This document shows positions 8,548 through 15,812 of a stretch of DNA of 64,000 bases, piece by piece. Where the stretch lies: the NCBI GenBank assembly GCA_017303855.1, contig JAFLBL010000010.1, positions 89,311-153,310 on the forward strand. Direction: 5' to 3'. The position numbers were made by a program, and so were the translations under genes. Numbering within the stretch: position 1 is the first letter of the stretch; every line of letters starts with the position of its first letter. The notes under the pieces were generated by a model that saw only the letters and a program-made list of their open reading frames with translations, was not told the DNA's origin and did not search any database. This DNA is from Chitinophagales bacterium. Lineage in GTDB: Bacteria > Bacteroidota > Bacteroidia > Chitinophagales > Chitinophagaceae.

Positions 8548-8617
8548 AACCTCGAACTTCCAACCTCGAACTTCCAACCTCGAACCTCCAACCTCGAACC
8601 TCCAACTTCCAACCTCC
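8548..8617. repeat. Heptanucleotide array, right arm (inverted)
   Basis: Ten 7-nt units AAC(C/T)TC(G/C), the reverse complement of the left-arm unit, with a further degenerate unit AACCCCC to 8624. It ends about 10 bp from the mrp stop codon and is therefore in the 3' untranslated region of mrp. It could base-pair with the left arm. Confidence 0.85.
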
Positions 8618-8633
8618 AACCCCCAGCCATGCT

Positions 8634-9725
8634 TTACACTTTCTCCGCCACTTTTTCCGCCGGCATATTGGCATTCCGCATGGCTATACTTCTTACAACA
8701 TAAGAAGCGAAACCTTCGAATGCATTTTTGGTAATATTGTCATCACTCATCATAATCGGGATACCCTGGTCACCACCTTCACGGATGGATTGTACCAGCG
8801 GTATTTGTCCGAGGAATGGCAGATCATATTCATCCGCCAGGCGTTTGCCACCTTCTTTTCCAAAAATAAAATATTTGTTACCGGGTAATTCGGCTGGTGT
8901 GAAATAACTCATATTTTCCACAAGTCCTATAATCGGAATATTCAGTTGCGCCTGTCCGAACATGGCAATACCTTTCTTGGCATCGGCAAGGGCCACATCC
9001 TGGGGAGTGGTAACGATAACTGCGCCGGTAACCGGAACTGTCTGCATCAGGGTCAGATGAATATCACCGGTACCGGGTGGCATATCCACTACCAGATAGT
9101 CCAGTTCGTCCCAATACACATCTGTAACAAACTGACGGATGGCACTGCTGGCCATCGGTCCACGCCATACCACGGCATTCTTTTCATCCACCAGTAAACC
9201 GATACTCATCAGTTTAATGCCATACCGCTCCAGGGGAATAATCATTCCTTTTCCTTCAATATCCATCATAAGCGGGCGTTCCCCTCTTACGCCAAACATT
9301 ATCGGCACACTGGGCCCGTAAATATCCGCATCCATCAGTCCCACTTTGGCTCCACCCTGCGCCAGGGCGAGAGCCAGATTCGCAGACACCGTAGATTTAC
9401 CTACCCCGCCTTTTCCACTGACCACCGCAATGATATTTTTCACTTTCGGTAATACGGCCCCTTCATCCACACGCTTGGTAGTGGTGTTGGCCGTGAAATT
9501 CACGGTTACCTCCGCCTCTTTACTCACCAGTATTTTTATCGCGTTTATACAGGCATTTTTGATCATATCCTTTAATGGACATGCCGGGGTGGTCAGTACT
9601 ACTGTAAACGATACCTGATTGCCATTAATCTCAATATCCTTAACCATATTCAGGGTTACCAGGTCTTTTCCCAGATCAGGCTCCTGTACATTACTGAGTG
9701 CTTCGAGAACTTTTTCTTTAGTCAT
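8634..9725 (-). CDS. mrp: Mrp/NBP35-type P-loop ATPase, Fe-S cluster carrier-like
   Basis: A 363-residue protein with an N-terminal MIP18 (DUF59) domain (about residues 1-85, including TPACPLKDMI) and a deviant Walker-A ATPase (VVSGKGGVGKSTVSANLALA), plus MDADIYGPSVPIMFG and VVDMPPGTGDIHLTLMQ. Mrp/ApbC proteins bind and transfer Fe-S clusters. The C-terminal CxxC pair that bridges the cluster in ApbC/Nbp35 is absent: ENMSYFTPAELPGNKYFIFG has no Cys. This may be a feature of Bacteroidota Mrp. It is monocistronic, with a terminator at 8460-8493. Confidence 0.9.
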   Translation of the reverse strand: MTKEKVLEALSNVQEPDLGKDLVTLNMVKDIEINGNQVSFTVVLTTPACPLKDMIKNACINAIKILVSKEAEVTVNFTANTTTKRVDEGAVLPKVKNIIAVVSGKGGVGKSTVSANLALALAQGGAKVGLMDADIYGPSVPIMFGVRGERPLMMDIEGKGMIIPLERYGIKLMSIGLLVDEKNAVVWRGPMASSAIRQFVTDVYWDELDYLVVDMPPGTGDIHLTLMQTVPVTGAVIVTTPQDVALADAKKGIAMFGQAQLNIPIIGLVENMSYFTPAELPGNKYFIFGKEGGKRLADEYDLPFLGQIPLVQSIREGGDQGIPIMMSDDNITKNAFEGFASYVVRSIAMRNANMPAEKVAEKV

Positions 9726-9812
9726 TTTCCAAGTATTTGTTAAAAGTCAGACGGAAGGGCAAAGGTAAACAGTTCCACGGGCAATTTTTTTACGAAATCA
9801 GCAACTTGTCTT

Positions 9813-9820
9813 TATTTTTG
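9813..9820 (+). promoter_or_regulatory. -7 box TATTTTTG upstream of the GTG start at 9826
   Basis: A perfect TAnnTTTG match, 5 nt before the GTG start. The ATG at 9821 is out of frame and runs at once into TGA, which supports the GTG. The arrangement predicts a leaderless mRNA. Confidence 0.5.
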
Positions 9821-9825
9821 ATGCA

Positions 9826-10467
9826 GTGAAGAAAATTATACTTTTTGCTGGTTTACTGCTGTTTCTGTTACCCAGGGATGCCCGTGCCCAGTTCGAAACC
9901 TCCCGCGATTCTGTAGTTCAGTTGTTTGGTATTATCATGACGGCTGACAGCCTGGTAGGGATTCCCGCAGTAAGTATTATGGTAAAGGGCCAGAACCGGG
10001 GAACTATTTCCAATAATCAGGGGGTATTCTCCATTGTGGTATTAAAAGGGGATGAAGTGGAATTTACACACGTTTCCTACCAGACCAAAAAAATTCACAT
10101 ACCCAAAACACTGGAAGGAAATCAGTATAGTGTTGTGCAGCTCCTGGTGGCTGATACTATTTATTTGCCGGCCACCATTCTGAAACCACGTCCCACCCCG
10201 GAACAATTTGCCCGCGACTTTGTAAAGAACCAGGTACCTGACGATGATTATGAAATAGCCCGGAAAAACACCAGTGCCGCCAAACGAAAAATCCTAATGC
10301 GTACCACCCCGGGCGACGGAGGAGAAGCTACCCGGATACAGATGAAGCAAATTGCCACTAAAGCCACCTACCAGGGACAAACCCCTCCTCAAAACATATT
10401 TAATCCGGCTGCCTGGGCGGATTTTATTCAGGCCTGGAAGAGAGGCGATTTCAAAAACAAGAATTAA
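9826..10467 (+). CDS. Exported protein with carboxypeptidase-regulatory-like domain
   Basis: A 213-residue protein with an N-terminal signal peptide (LFAGLLLFLLPRDARAQ) and a CarboxypepD_reg-like beta-sandwich at about residues 30-110: GIIMTADSLVGIPAVSIMVK, NRGTISNNQGVFSIVV, VEFTHVSYQTKKIHIP. In Bacteroidota this fold is common in outer-membrane and periplasmic proteins. The rest is not recognisable. GTG is the only in-frame start at the right distance before the signal peptide. Confidence 0.8.
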   Translation: MKKIILFAGLLLFLLPRDARAQFETSRDSVVQLFGIIMTADSLVGIPAVSIMVKGQNRGTISNNQGVFSIVVLKGDEVEFTHVSYQTKKIHIPKTLEGNQYSVVQLLVADTIYLPATILKPRPTPEQFARDFVKNQVPDDDYEIARKNTSAAKRKILMRTTPGDGGEATRIQMKQIATKATYQGQTPPQNIFNPAAWADFIQAWKRGDFKNKN

Positions 10468-10509
10468 GCTTTTTTTCCTGCTGAAACATCCGGAGGTGGG
10501 AACTGACAG

Positions 10510-10542
10510 TTGTTCCGTATATCTTTCTATTACCTATTTTTG
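10510..10542 (+). promoter_or_regulatory. Probable Bacteroidota promoter of 3-hydroxyacyl-CoA dehydrogenase
   Basis: TTG (10510-10512) and TATTTTTG (10535-10542) are 22 nt apart, slightly longer than the usual 19-21 nt for the -33/-7 pair. The expected transcript would have a leader of about 70 nt before the ATG at 10621. Confidence 0.45.
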
Positions 10543-10620
10543 TCCCGCAAAACAGATTTCATCATACCTGTCTGACGGACGCTACGCAGTTTTCTGTCCA
10601 AGCCAGGAAAATTACACTAT

Positions 10621-11520
10621 ATGGATTTTCAAGGAAGTGTTTCCGTAATCGGTGCCGGTACAATGGGCAATGGCATTGCGCATGTATTTGCACAAAGAGG
10701 CTATAAAGTAACCCTGATAGACGTTTCTGAAGAACAACTGGAAAAGGCGGTAGCCACGATTGAAAAAAATCTGGACAGGATGGTTGCTAAAGAAATCATC
10801 CGTAAATCACTCAAAGAATCCGCACTGAAAAATATCAGTACCTGCACATCCATTGCCGATGGTGTAAAAGACGCGGCCCTGGTAGTGGAAGCGGCCACGG
10901 AAAACCTTGAACTGAAACTGAAAATATTTCAGCAAATGGACGCGGCAGCCCCAGCCGGTTGTATATTATCCACCAATACGTCTTCTATTTCCATCGCAAA
11001 AATGGCTGCCGCCACTTCAAGGCCTGAAAAAGTGATCGGCATGCATTTTATGAATCCGGTCCCGGTTATGAAACTGGTGGAAATCATCAACCATACCGGC
11101 ACGGCACCTGAAGTGACCAGTACCATTATGGCATTAAGTAAAGACCTTGGTAAAGTACCCTGTGTGGTAAATGATTTTCCGGGTTTTATTTCCAACCGCA
11201 TCCTGATGCCGATGATCAATGAAGCCATTTACGCCTTACACGAAGGAGTGGCAGGTGTGGCTGAAATTGATACGATCATGAAACTGGGTATGGCACATCC
11301 AATGGGTCCCTTGCAACTGGCAGATCTGATCGGGCTGGATATTTGCCTCTCCATTATGAATGTATTGTATGATGGCTTTGGCAACAACCCCAAGTACACG
11401 CCCTGCCCGTTGCTGGCAGATATGGTTAAGGAAGGTAAACTCGGCTGGAAATCCGGAGAAGGTTTCTATACACATGCGGCCGGCAGTAAAGAACTGGTGG
11501 TAAGCAAACGGTTTCTATAA
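10621..11520 (+). CDS. 3-Hydroxyacyl-CoA (3-hydroxybutyryl-CoA) dehydrogenase
   Basis: Oxidises (S)-3-hydroxyacyl-CoA with NAD+. The 299-residue stand-alone enzyme has the NAD motif VIGAGTMGNGIAHVFAQRG, the substrate-side STNTSSISI, the catalytic His in GMHFMNPVPVMKLVEI, and the C-terminal domain GFISNRILMPMINEA and GMAHPMGPLQLADLIGLD. Specificity (short chain, as in HbdA/PaaH) is inferred from length. With gcdH at 1.8 kb it could act in glutaryl-CoA or butyrate-type degradation. The TAA stop directly abuts the stop codon of the convergent YigZ gene. Confidence 0.93.
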   Translation: MDFQGSVSVIGAGTMGNGIAHVFAQRGYKVTLIDVSEEQLEKAVATIEKNLDRMVAKEIIRKSLKESALKNISTCTSIADGVKDAALVVEAATENLELKLKIFQQMDAAAPAGCILSTNTSSISIAKMAAATSRPEKVIGMHFMNPVPVMKLVEIINHTGTAPEVTSTIMALSKDLGKVPCVVNDFPGFISNRILMPMINEAIYALHEGVAGVAEIDTIMKLGMAHPMGPLQLADLIGLDICLSIMNVLYDGFGNNPKYTPCPLLADMVKEGKLGWKSGEGFYTHAAGSKELVVSKRFL

Positions 11521-12141
11521 TTAAATCATTTTCTCCATTTCCACCACCCGGAGGTCCTTTAACCGGAACAGTACTTCATCCATTCTGTTTTTCGGAATGC
11601 CGATTTCCAGGTGACAGAAAAGCTGGATATCCTGTTTATGAACCGGGCAGTCAAAATGTTTGATCACCCGCATCACGTCATTCATCTGGGTATAATCGAA
11701 ATGCAGCCGGTAATTGTCCAATACCGGTTTTGTAACAGCCGGTATAACCTGAAGGGCCAGCGTGGCGGCGGTCTTATAGGCATTAATCAAGCCGGGAACC
11801 CCCAATAAGGTCCCGCCAAAATAGCGAACCACAACAATCAGCACATTGGTAAGTTTACGGCTGTCAATCTGACCCAGAATCGGTTTGCCGGCGGTACCCG
11901 ATGGTTCCCCATCATCACTCACCCTGAAGTTATTTCCATCCAGCCCAAGCCGGTAGGCAAAACAATGGTGTACCGCTTTGGGATGTTCCTTTTTAAGGGC
12001 CGCCAGCAATTCTTTAAACTCATTGACGGTACTTACCGGATAAGCATAGGCAATAAACCGGCTGCCCCGGTCACGGAATTCAGCCTGACCGGCTTTTTCA
12101 ATAGTGTTATAGTAAAAAGAGTCGTTGTCTATCTCAGCCAC
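11521..12141 (-). CDS. YigZ/IMPACT family protein
   Basis: A 206-residue member of the YigZ (Impact N-terminal domain, UPF0029) family. The signature is clear: RGSRFIAYAYPV, KAVHHCFAYRLG, RVSDDGEPSGTAGKPILGQI, VVVRYFGGTLLGVPGLINAY, with a ferredoxin-like C-terminal domain. Homologues link to translation control and ribosome stress, but the bacterial function is not settled. It overlaps the small membrane protein gene upstream by 8 bp. Confidence 0.93.
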   Translation of the reverse strand: MAEIDNDSFYYNTIEKAGQAEFRDRGSRFIAYAYPVSTVNEFKELLAALKKEHPKAVHHCFAYRLGLDGNNFRVSDDGEPSGTAGKPILGQIDSRKLTNVLIVVVRYFGGTLLGVPGLINAYKTAATLALQVIPAVTKPVLDNYRLHFDYTQMNDVMRVIKHFDCPVHKQDIQLFCHLEIGIPKNRMDEVLFRLKDLRVVEMEKMI

Positions 12142-12361
12142 GGGCTTCTTTTTTTATAAACAGGTAATAAAACTGTATGGCGGCTACAAACACGTTGGGA
12201 ATAATCACGGGCAGGTTTATATTCAGCAAAAAGCCATAGATTACAAAAGTTAATGCTCCTGCCATATTAATCATCCGCATCAGCCGGATACGGGAGCCGG
12301 TCAGAAAACTAATCACCACCAGCCCTGCAGCCAGGTAGCCAACCCAATCAATCCAGTTCAT
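12134..12361 (-). CDS. Small membrane protein, two to three helices
   Basis: A 75-residue hydrophobic protein: helix 1 around WVGYLAAGLVVISFLTG, helix 2 around MAGALTFVIYGFLLN, helix 3 around VIIPNVFVAAIQFYYLF, with a basic C terminus (IKKEARG). The pattern resembles short YgjV-like or SWEET/PQ-loop-like half proteins, but I would not name it. It sits between ribD (10 bp) and the YigZ gene (8-bp overlap), so ribD, this gene and the YigZ gene look like one operon. Confidence 0.75.
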   Translation of the reverse strand: MNWIDWVGYLAAGLVVISFLTGSRIRLMRMINMAGALTFVIYGFLLNINLPVIIPNVFVAAIQFYYLFIKKEARG

Positions 12362-12371
12362 AAACTCTTTT

Positions 12372-13418
12372 TTACTCTTTTATCCGGATGCTGACCATAT
12401 CATCATCCAGTTTCCATTCGTTAATAATCCTGTTTGCCGAAAGTACAGGTGCCCGGAGTCCATCTCCTATGTATAACCGGGAATTGGTTAGTATACGGGC
12501 TTCATCCCAGGCCTCTTCTTCCAGGAGTGTTTGCAATAGCTGCCTCCCTCCTTCCACCAGTACACTTTGTATTTTTCGTTCATACAGGGCAGGCAATAGC
12601 TGCGAAATAAGGCTTTTATTCTTATCCAGCCTGCAATATTCCAGATTTTCCTGCTTCTCTTCTTTCACCCCGTTAAACACAAGGGTCGGAAACGCCCGGT
12701 TCAGTAACTTCAGGGAGCCCGGTAACCTGAGTTGCATATCCAGTACCATCCGCAATGGAGTCGGGCCCGGCATCAGCCGGTTAGTCAGTAAAGGGTCGTC
12801 TGCCAGGGCAGTACGGGTACCAACCAGAATACCCGCTTCCTCACTCCGCCATTGATGTACAAGCCGGTTGGATAACGGGTTGGTGATCATTAAACGGTTG
12901 TGGTGATGCTCCGGAAAGGCAATAAACCCATCCGCCGTTTGCGCCCACTTTAAAATTATGTATGGCCTTTTCTTTTCATGAAAAGTGAAAAACCGCTTAT
13001 TCAGTTCCCGGCATTCTTTTTCGAGTACGCCTTCCACCACTTCCACGTCAGCTGCTCTTAATTTTTCAATCCCTTTCCCGTTTACGGCTTCAAAAGGATC
13101 CCGGCAACCAATCACTACTTTCTGAATCCCGCTGCGTATAATAAGATCCGCACAGGGAGGTGTCTTACCCCAATGGGCACAGGGTTCAAGTGATACATAA
13201 AGTGTACGGGGGCCGTTACCAGGCTTCCCGTTCTTAGCCGCCATTCCTATTGCGCCTACTTCCGCATGTGCCTGCCCGTAACACGCATGCCATCCCTCTC
13301 CGGTTATCTGATCATCCTGAACCAGCACGGCCCCGACCATCGGGTTCGGTGCCACGTATCCTGCACCTTTCCGGGCCAGTTCAATACAGCGGAACATGTA
13401 TTTTTCGTCAGGGGTCAT
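12372..13418 (-). CDS. ribD: Bifunctional riboflavin biosynthesis deaminase/reductase
   Basis: Deaminates 2,5-diamino-6-ribosylamino-pyrimidinone phosphate and then reduces it, the second and third steps from GTP to riboflavin. The N-terminal deaminase (about 1-145) has the zinc site HAEVGAIG and YVSLEPCAHWGKTPPCADL. The C-terminal reductase (about 150-348) has PYIILKWAQTADGFIA, SEEAGILVGTRTALADDPLLT and LVEGGRQLLQTLL. The start at 13418 (MTPDEKYMFRCIELA) fits the family; the 19 extra upstream codons do not. Its -7 box is TATCTTTG (13434-13441). Confidence 0.95.
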   Translation of the reverse strand: MTPDEKYMFRCIELARKGAGYVAPNPMVGAVLVQDDQITGEGWHACYGQAHAEVGAIGMAAKNGKPGNGPRTLYVSLEPCAHWGKTPPCADLIIRSGIQKVVIGCRDPFEAVNGKGIEKLRAADVEVVEGVLEKECRELNKRFFTFHEKKRPYIILKWAQTADGFIAFPEHHHNRLMITNPLSNRLVHQWRSEEAGILVGTRTALADDPLLTNRLMPGPTPLRMVLDMQLRLPGSLKLLNRAFPTLVFNGVKEEKQENLEYCRLDKNKSLISQLLPALYERKIQSVLVEGGRQLLQTLLEEEAWDEARILTNSRLYIGDGLRAPVLSANRIINEWKLDDDMVSIRIKE

Positions 13419-13433
13419 TGCTTTGGAATGCTG

Positions 13434-13441
13434 CAAAGATA
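13434..13441 (-). promoter_or_regulatory. -7 box TATCTTTG of ribD
   Basis: Perfect TAnnTTTG match on the minus strand, 15 nt upstream of the chosen ATG (13418). It supports that start over the longer frame, whose first codons would lie upstream of the promoter. Confidence 0.5.
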
Positions 13442-13484
13442 AGGATCGCAGGGCGAGGCACCGGGTGCCAGACAAACAACTATC

Positions 13485-13505
13485 GGCTAAAGACTAACGA
13501 CTATA
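13485..13505. repeat. Short heptamer array between ribD and prmC
   Basis: Three related 7-nt units, GGCTAAA, GACTAAC and GACTATA, in the divergent ribD-prmC intergenic region. The last overlaps the prmC -7 box. It is weaker than the other arrays. Confidence 0.4.
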
Positions 13506-13509
13506 TTTG
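13502..13509 (+). promoter_or_regulatory. -7 box TATATTTG of prmC (predicts leaderless mRNA)
   Basis: Perfect TAnnTTTG match; only 3 nt (cgc) separate it from the prmC ATG at 13513, so the transcript should start on the start codon. Confidence 0.6.
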
Positions 13510-13512
13510 CGC

Positions 13513-14382
13513 ATGACTTTGCAGGAAGCCGGCATTTATCTTCTTCATCAACTCCGCACTGTATATGACAGCGGCGAAGCCAATGCCATTGCCGACCGGG
13601 TAATGGAATCGCTGACGGGTTCGGATAAAACGGAAAGGATGTTATACAAAAGCAACCCGATCTCCCCGGAAGAAGAAGATAAATTGTATGAGTATACCGT
13701 TAAGTTACTCCGGCATGAACCGTTACAGTATGTGTTGCAGGAAGCCTGGTTTTTCGGTTTAAAATTTTATGTTGATAAGAACGTACTGATTCCCCGTCCC
13801 GAGACTGAAGAACTGGTGGATTGGGTGATCACCCTTTGCCGGTTCCCGCTCGGATCACTCGCCATTCTGGATATTGGCACTGGCAGCGGCTGCATTCCGG
13901 TTGCGTTGAAAAGAAGACTCCGTAAAGCATCGGTTACTGCCATTGATATCAGTGAGGCAGCGCTGGCCGTAGCTAAAAGAAATGCGGCAAATCTCGGTGC
14001 CGATGTAGAATTTATGCAGTTGGATATATTGGATACCACTGCATGGAACATGCTGAATCCTGTTGATATTATTATCAGTAACCCACCTTATATTCCGGAA
14101 AACAATAAAGCATCCATGGATACGAATGTGCTGGATTTTGAGCCACACAGCGCCCTGTTTGTGCCGGATAATGATGCACTCCTGTTTTATAAAGCCATCG
14201 TGAACTTTGCCAAATCAGGACTAAAACCCGAAGGGCTGCTTTTTTTCGAGATCCATGAAGACCTCGGTCCTGCTGTAATCAGCTTACTGGAATCCGAAGG
14301 ATTTTCAGCTACTCTAAAAAGAGATATGCAAGGGAAGGACCGGATGGTGATGGGGAGAAAAGTTGACAGGTTAAAAAGTTGA
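13513..14382 (+). CDS. prmC: Release factor glutamine N5-methyltransferase
   Basis: Methylates the Gln of the GGQ motif in peptide-chain release factors using SAM. The 289-residue protein has the family's N-terminal helical domain (ending around EPLQYVLQEAWFFGLKFYV), IPRPETEELVDWV, the SAM motif ILDIGTGSGCIPVALKR and the catalytic NPPY (ISNPPYIPENN). The ATG at 13513 is chosen; the frame also opens at a TTG two codons earlier. The gene ends inside an 8-nt tandem array. It is divergent from ribD. Confidence 0.94.
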   Translation: MTLQEAGIYLLHQLRTVYDSGEANAIADRVMESLTGSDKTERMLYKSNPISPEEEDKLYEYTVKLLRHEPLQYVLQEAWFFGLKFYVDKNVLIPRPETEELVDWVITLCRFPLGSLAILDIGTGSGCIPVALKRRLRKASVTAIDISEAALAVAKRNAANLGADVEFMQLDILDTTAWNMLNPVDIIISNPPYIPENNKASMDTNVLDFEPHSALFVPDNDALLFYKAIVNFAKSGLKPEGLLFFEIHEDLGPAVISLLESEGFSATLKRDMQGKDRMVMGRKVDRLKS

Positions 14383-14393
14383 TAGGTTGATAA
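14362..14393. repeat. Octanucleotide array at prmC stop codon
   Basis: Four 8-nt units: GTTGACAG, GTTAAAAA, GTTGATAG, GTTGATAA. The prmC stop TGA (14380-14382) is in the third unit. The first two units are coding, so the array spans the gene end. Confidence 0.65.
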
Positions 14394-14418
14394 GGAATTG
14401 CGTAAAGGATGGGCCGTT

Positions 14419-14460
14419 AACTCCCGACTCCCGACTCATGATTCCCGACTCCCGACTCAC
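14419..14460. repeat. Heptanucleotide array at exbD stop codon
   Basis: Six 7-nt units (AACTCCC, GACTCCC, GACTCAT, GATTCCC, GACTCCC, GACTCAC). The exbD stop codon (minus strand TGA, 14457-14459) is in the last unit. Confidence 0.85.
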
Positions 14461-14858
14461 TGCTGTACTCTCGCCACCACTTTTGCCGTATCCCTTTTAG
14501 CAATACCCATTACACGGAATACTCCCCCGTAAAACGCGGATGTATCGGCATTAATAACCACAGTTGGCGTATCCACATACGCTTTTTGTTTACGTATTTC
14601 GAGGTGTAAAAGGGAGTCAAAAAGGACTGATTCCACTTTGGTTGAACCTATAAAATATTCCTGGTCCTTATTAATGGAAACCATGATATCCTGTTTGGCC
14701 TTGGCTTCCTTACTGGCCCGGGGCAAACCTACCGGCACCACATTGGGATTAGCCAGCGTAGCCACAATCAAAAAGAACATCAGCAGGATGAAGAGAATAT
14801 CATTCAGTGAGTCCGTAAAGACCTCGGATTCTTTTCTATGTTTCTTTCTGAATTTCAT
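14457..14858 (-). CDS. ExbD/TolR family proton-channel subunit
   Basis: A 133-residue inner-membrane protein with one N-terminal helix holding the conserved proton-relay Asp (FTDSLNDILFILLMFFLIV) and a periplasmic domain (VPVGLPRASKEAKAKQD, VINADTSAFYGG). With the ExbB-like protein 9 bp upstream it forms a proton-driven motor that energises outer-membrane transport through TonB or envelope maintenance through TolA. No tonB is adjacent, so the partner is unknown. The stop codon lies within a heptamer array. Confidence 0.9.
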   Translation of the reverse strand: MKFRKKHRKESEVFTDSLNDILFILLMFFLIVATLANPNVVPVGLPRASKEAKAKQDIMVSINKDQEYFIGSTKVESVLFDSLLHLEIRKQKAYVDTPTVVINADTSAFYGGVFRVMGIAKRDTAKVVARVQQ

Positions 14859-14867
14859 GGGTTACAA

Positions 14868-15563
14868 TTAACGGGTGGGTTCTTGCAGGATATCCAGAAA
14901 ATCGGCGGATGCAGCTTCCATTTTATTGGCCGTCTTGTCGATCTGTGTATTGAGGTAACTATAACCAAGGTAGGCTATCAGTCCGATAACCAGTCCTGAA
15001 ATGGAGGTAATAAGTTTTGTATAAATACCCCCGGAGATAATACTGACGTCAAATTTATTGGTAGTGGTGATGCCGGAGAACAACTGCATCAGTCCAATCA
15101 GTGTACCCACGAATCCGAATATCGGCGCTGCTTTGGAAATCACCGAGAGGATATCCAGGTTCTTTTCCAGTTTATACATTTCGAGCTGGCCTACATTGGC
15201 CATACTTTTCTCGATGCCGTCAATCGGTTTTCCAATCCGTTGAATTCCTTTGTCGATTATACGGGCTACGGGGTTATTGGTGTTTTTGGCAAAATTCCGG
15301 GCTGCAGTCACATTCCCGCTGACAATATTATCCCGTATGATATTCATGAAATTCCCGTCGATCTTTGCGGCATTCCGGATCGCGATGGAACGCTCGGCAA
15401 AAATATAGACACCCAGCAGGAGCATGGCGCCCAAGGGCAACATTATCCAGCCCCCCATTTGTAATAATTCGAAAAAACTCAGTTGTCCGTCATGATTGGC
15501 GTCACCAGCCAGGCTCTGTGTGGCGGTAGTCAGCGAATCGGTAATCTGCAATAAATCGATCAT
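14868..15563 (-). CDS. MotA/TolQ/ExbB proton-channel protein
   Basis: A 231-residue inner-membrane protein. The first hydrophobic helix is GGWIMLPLGAMLLLGVYIFAE; the conserved pair of helices is at IFGFVGTLIGLMQLF and YTKLITSISGLVIGLIAYLGY, the hallmark of the ExbB/TolQ channel. An N-terminal segment before the first helix (residues 1-30, SLAGDANHDGQLSFFEL) resembles an EF-hand-like Asp-rich loop (DANHDGQLSF); calcium binding is only a guess. It is the first gene of an exbB-exbD operon. Confidence 0.9.
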   Translation of the reverse strand: MIDLLQITDSLTTATQSLAGDANHDGQLSFFELLQMGGWIMLPLGAMLLLGVYIFAERSIAIRNAAKIDGNFMNIIRDNIVSGNVTAARNFAKNTNNPVARIIDKGIQRIGKPIDGIEKSMANVGQLEMYKLEKNLDILSVISKAAPIFGFVGTLIGLMQLFSGITTTNKFDVSIISGGIYTKLITSISGLVIGLIAYLGYSYLNTQIDKTANKMEAASADFLDILQEPTR

Positions 15564-15710
15564 ATTGGTCTCTTTAGGTGGGTAAAAGTAATGGATGCCG
15601 GCTGAAATGGTTTTTGTTTGTTTTCAACATCTGTCAGTATTCGGGGGTAAGAACGGGAAAAAGCGTGCCACGTTGTATGGCAGAGGTAAGATTTAGACTT
15701 CTTTAACAAC

Positions 15711-15748
15711 AGAGTCCGGTGTACCACTACAATGATACACCGGACTCT
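15711..15748. terminator. Strong hairpin, probable terminator
   Basis: Perfect 13-bp stem AGAGTCCGGTGTA / TACACCGGACTCT (15711-15723, 15736-15748) with a 12-nt loop. It lies in the 3' region of the SPFH gene (minus strand) and upstream of exbB. T-tracts are poor on both sides (TTTAATTAAAATT on plus), so the efficiency is uncertain. Confidence 0.6.
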
Positions 15749-15777
15749 TTAATTAAAATTTGGTTCAAACGGCACCC

Positions 15778-15812
15778 GACTCACGACTCACGACTCTCGA
15801 CTGCCGACTACT
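15778..15812. repeat. Heptanucleotide array at SPFH gene stop codon
   Basis: Five 7-nt units (GACTCAC, GACTCAC, GACTCTC, GACTGCC, GACTACT). The stop codon of the SPFH gene (minus strand TAG, 15808-15810) lies in the last unit. The unit is nearly the same as at 14419. Confidence 0.85.

Noticed and set aside
8306..8617. CRISPR array
   Set aside because: The repeats are 7 nt long, degenerate and without spacers; no cas gene is near.
9821..9829. ATG at 9821 as start of the exported protein gene
   Set aside because: It runs into TGA after one codon and is out of frame with the signal peptide; GTG at 9826 is in frame.
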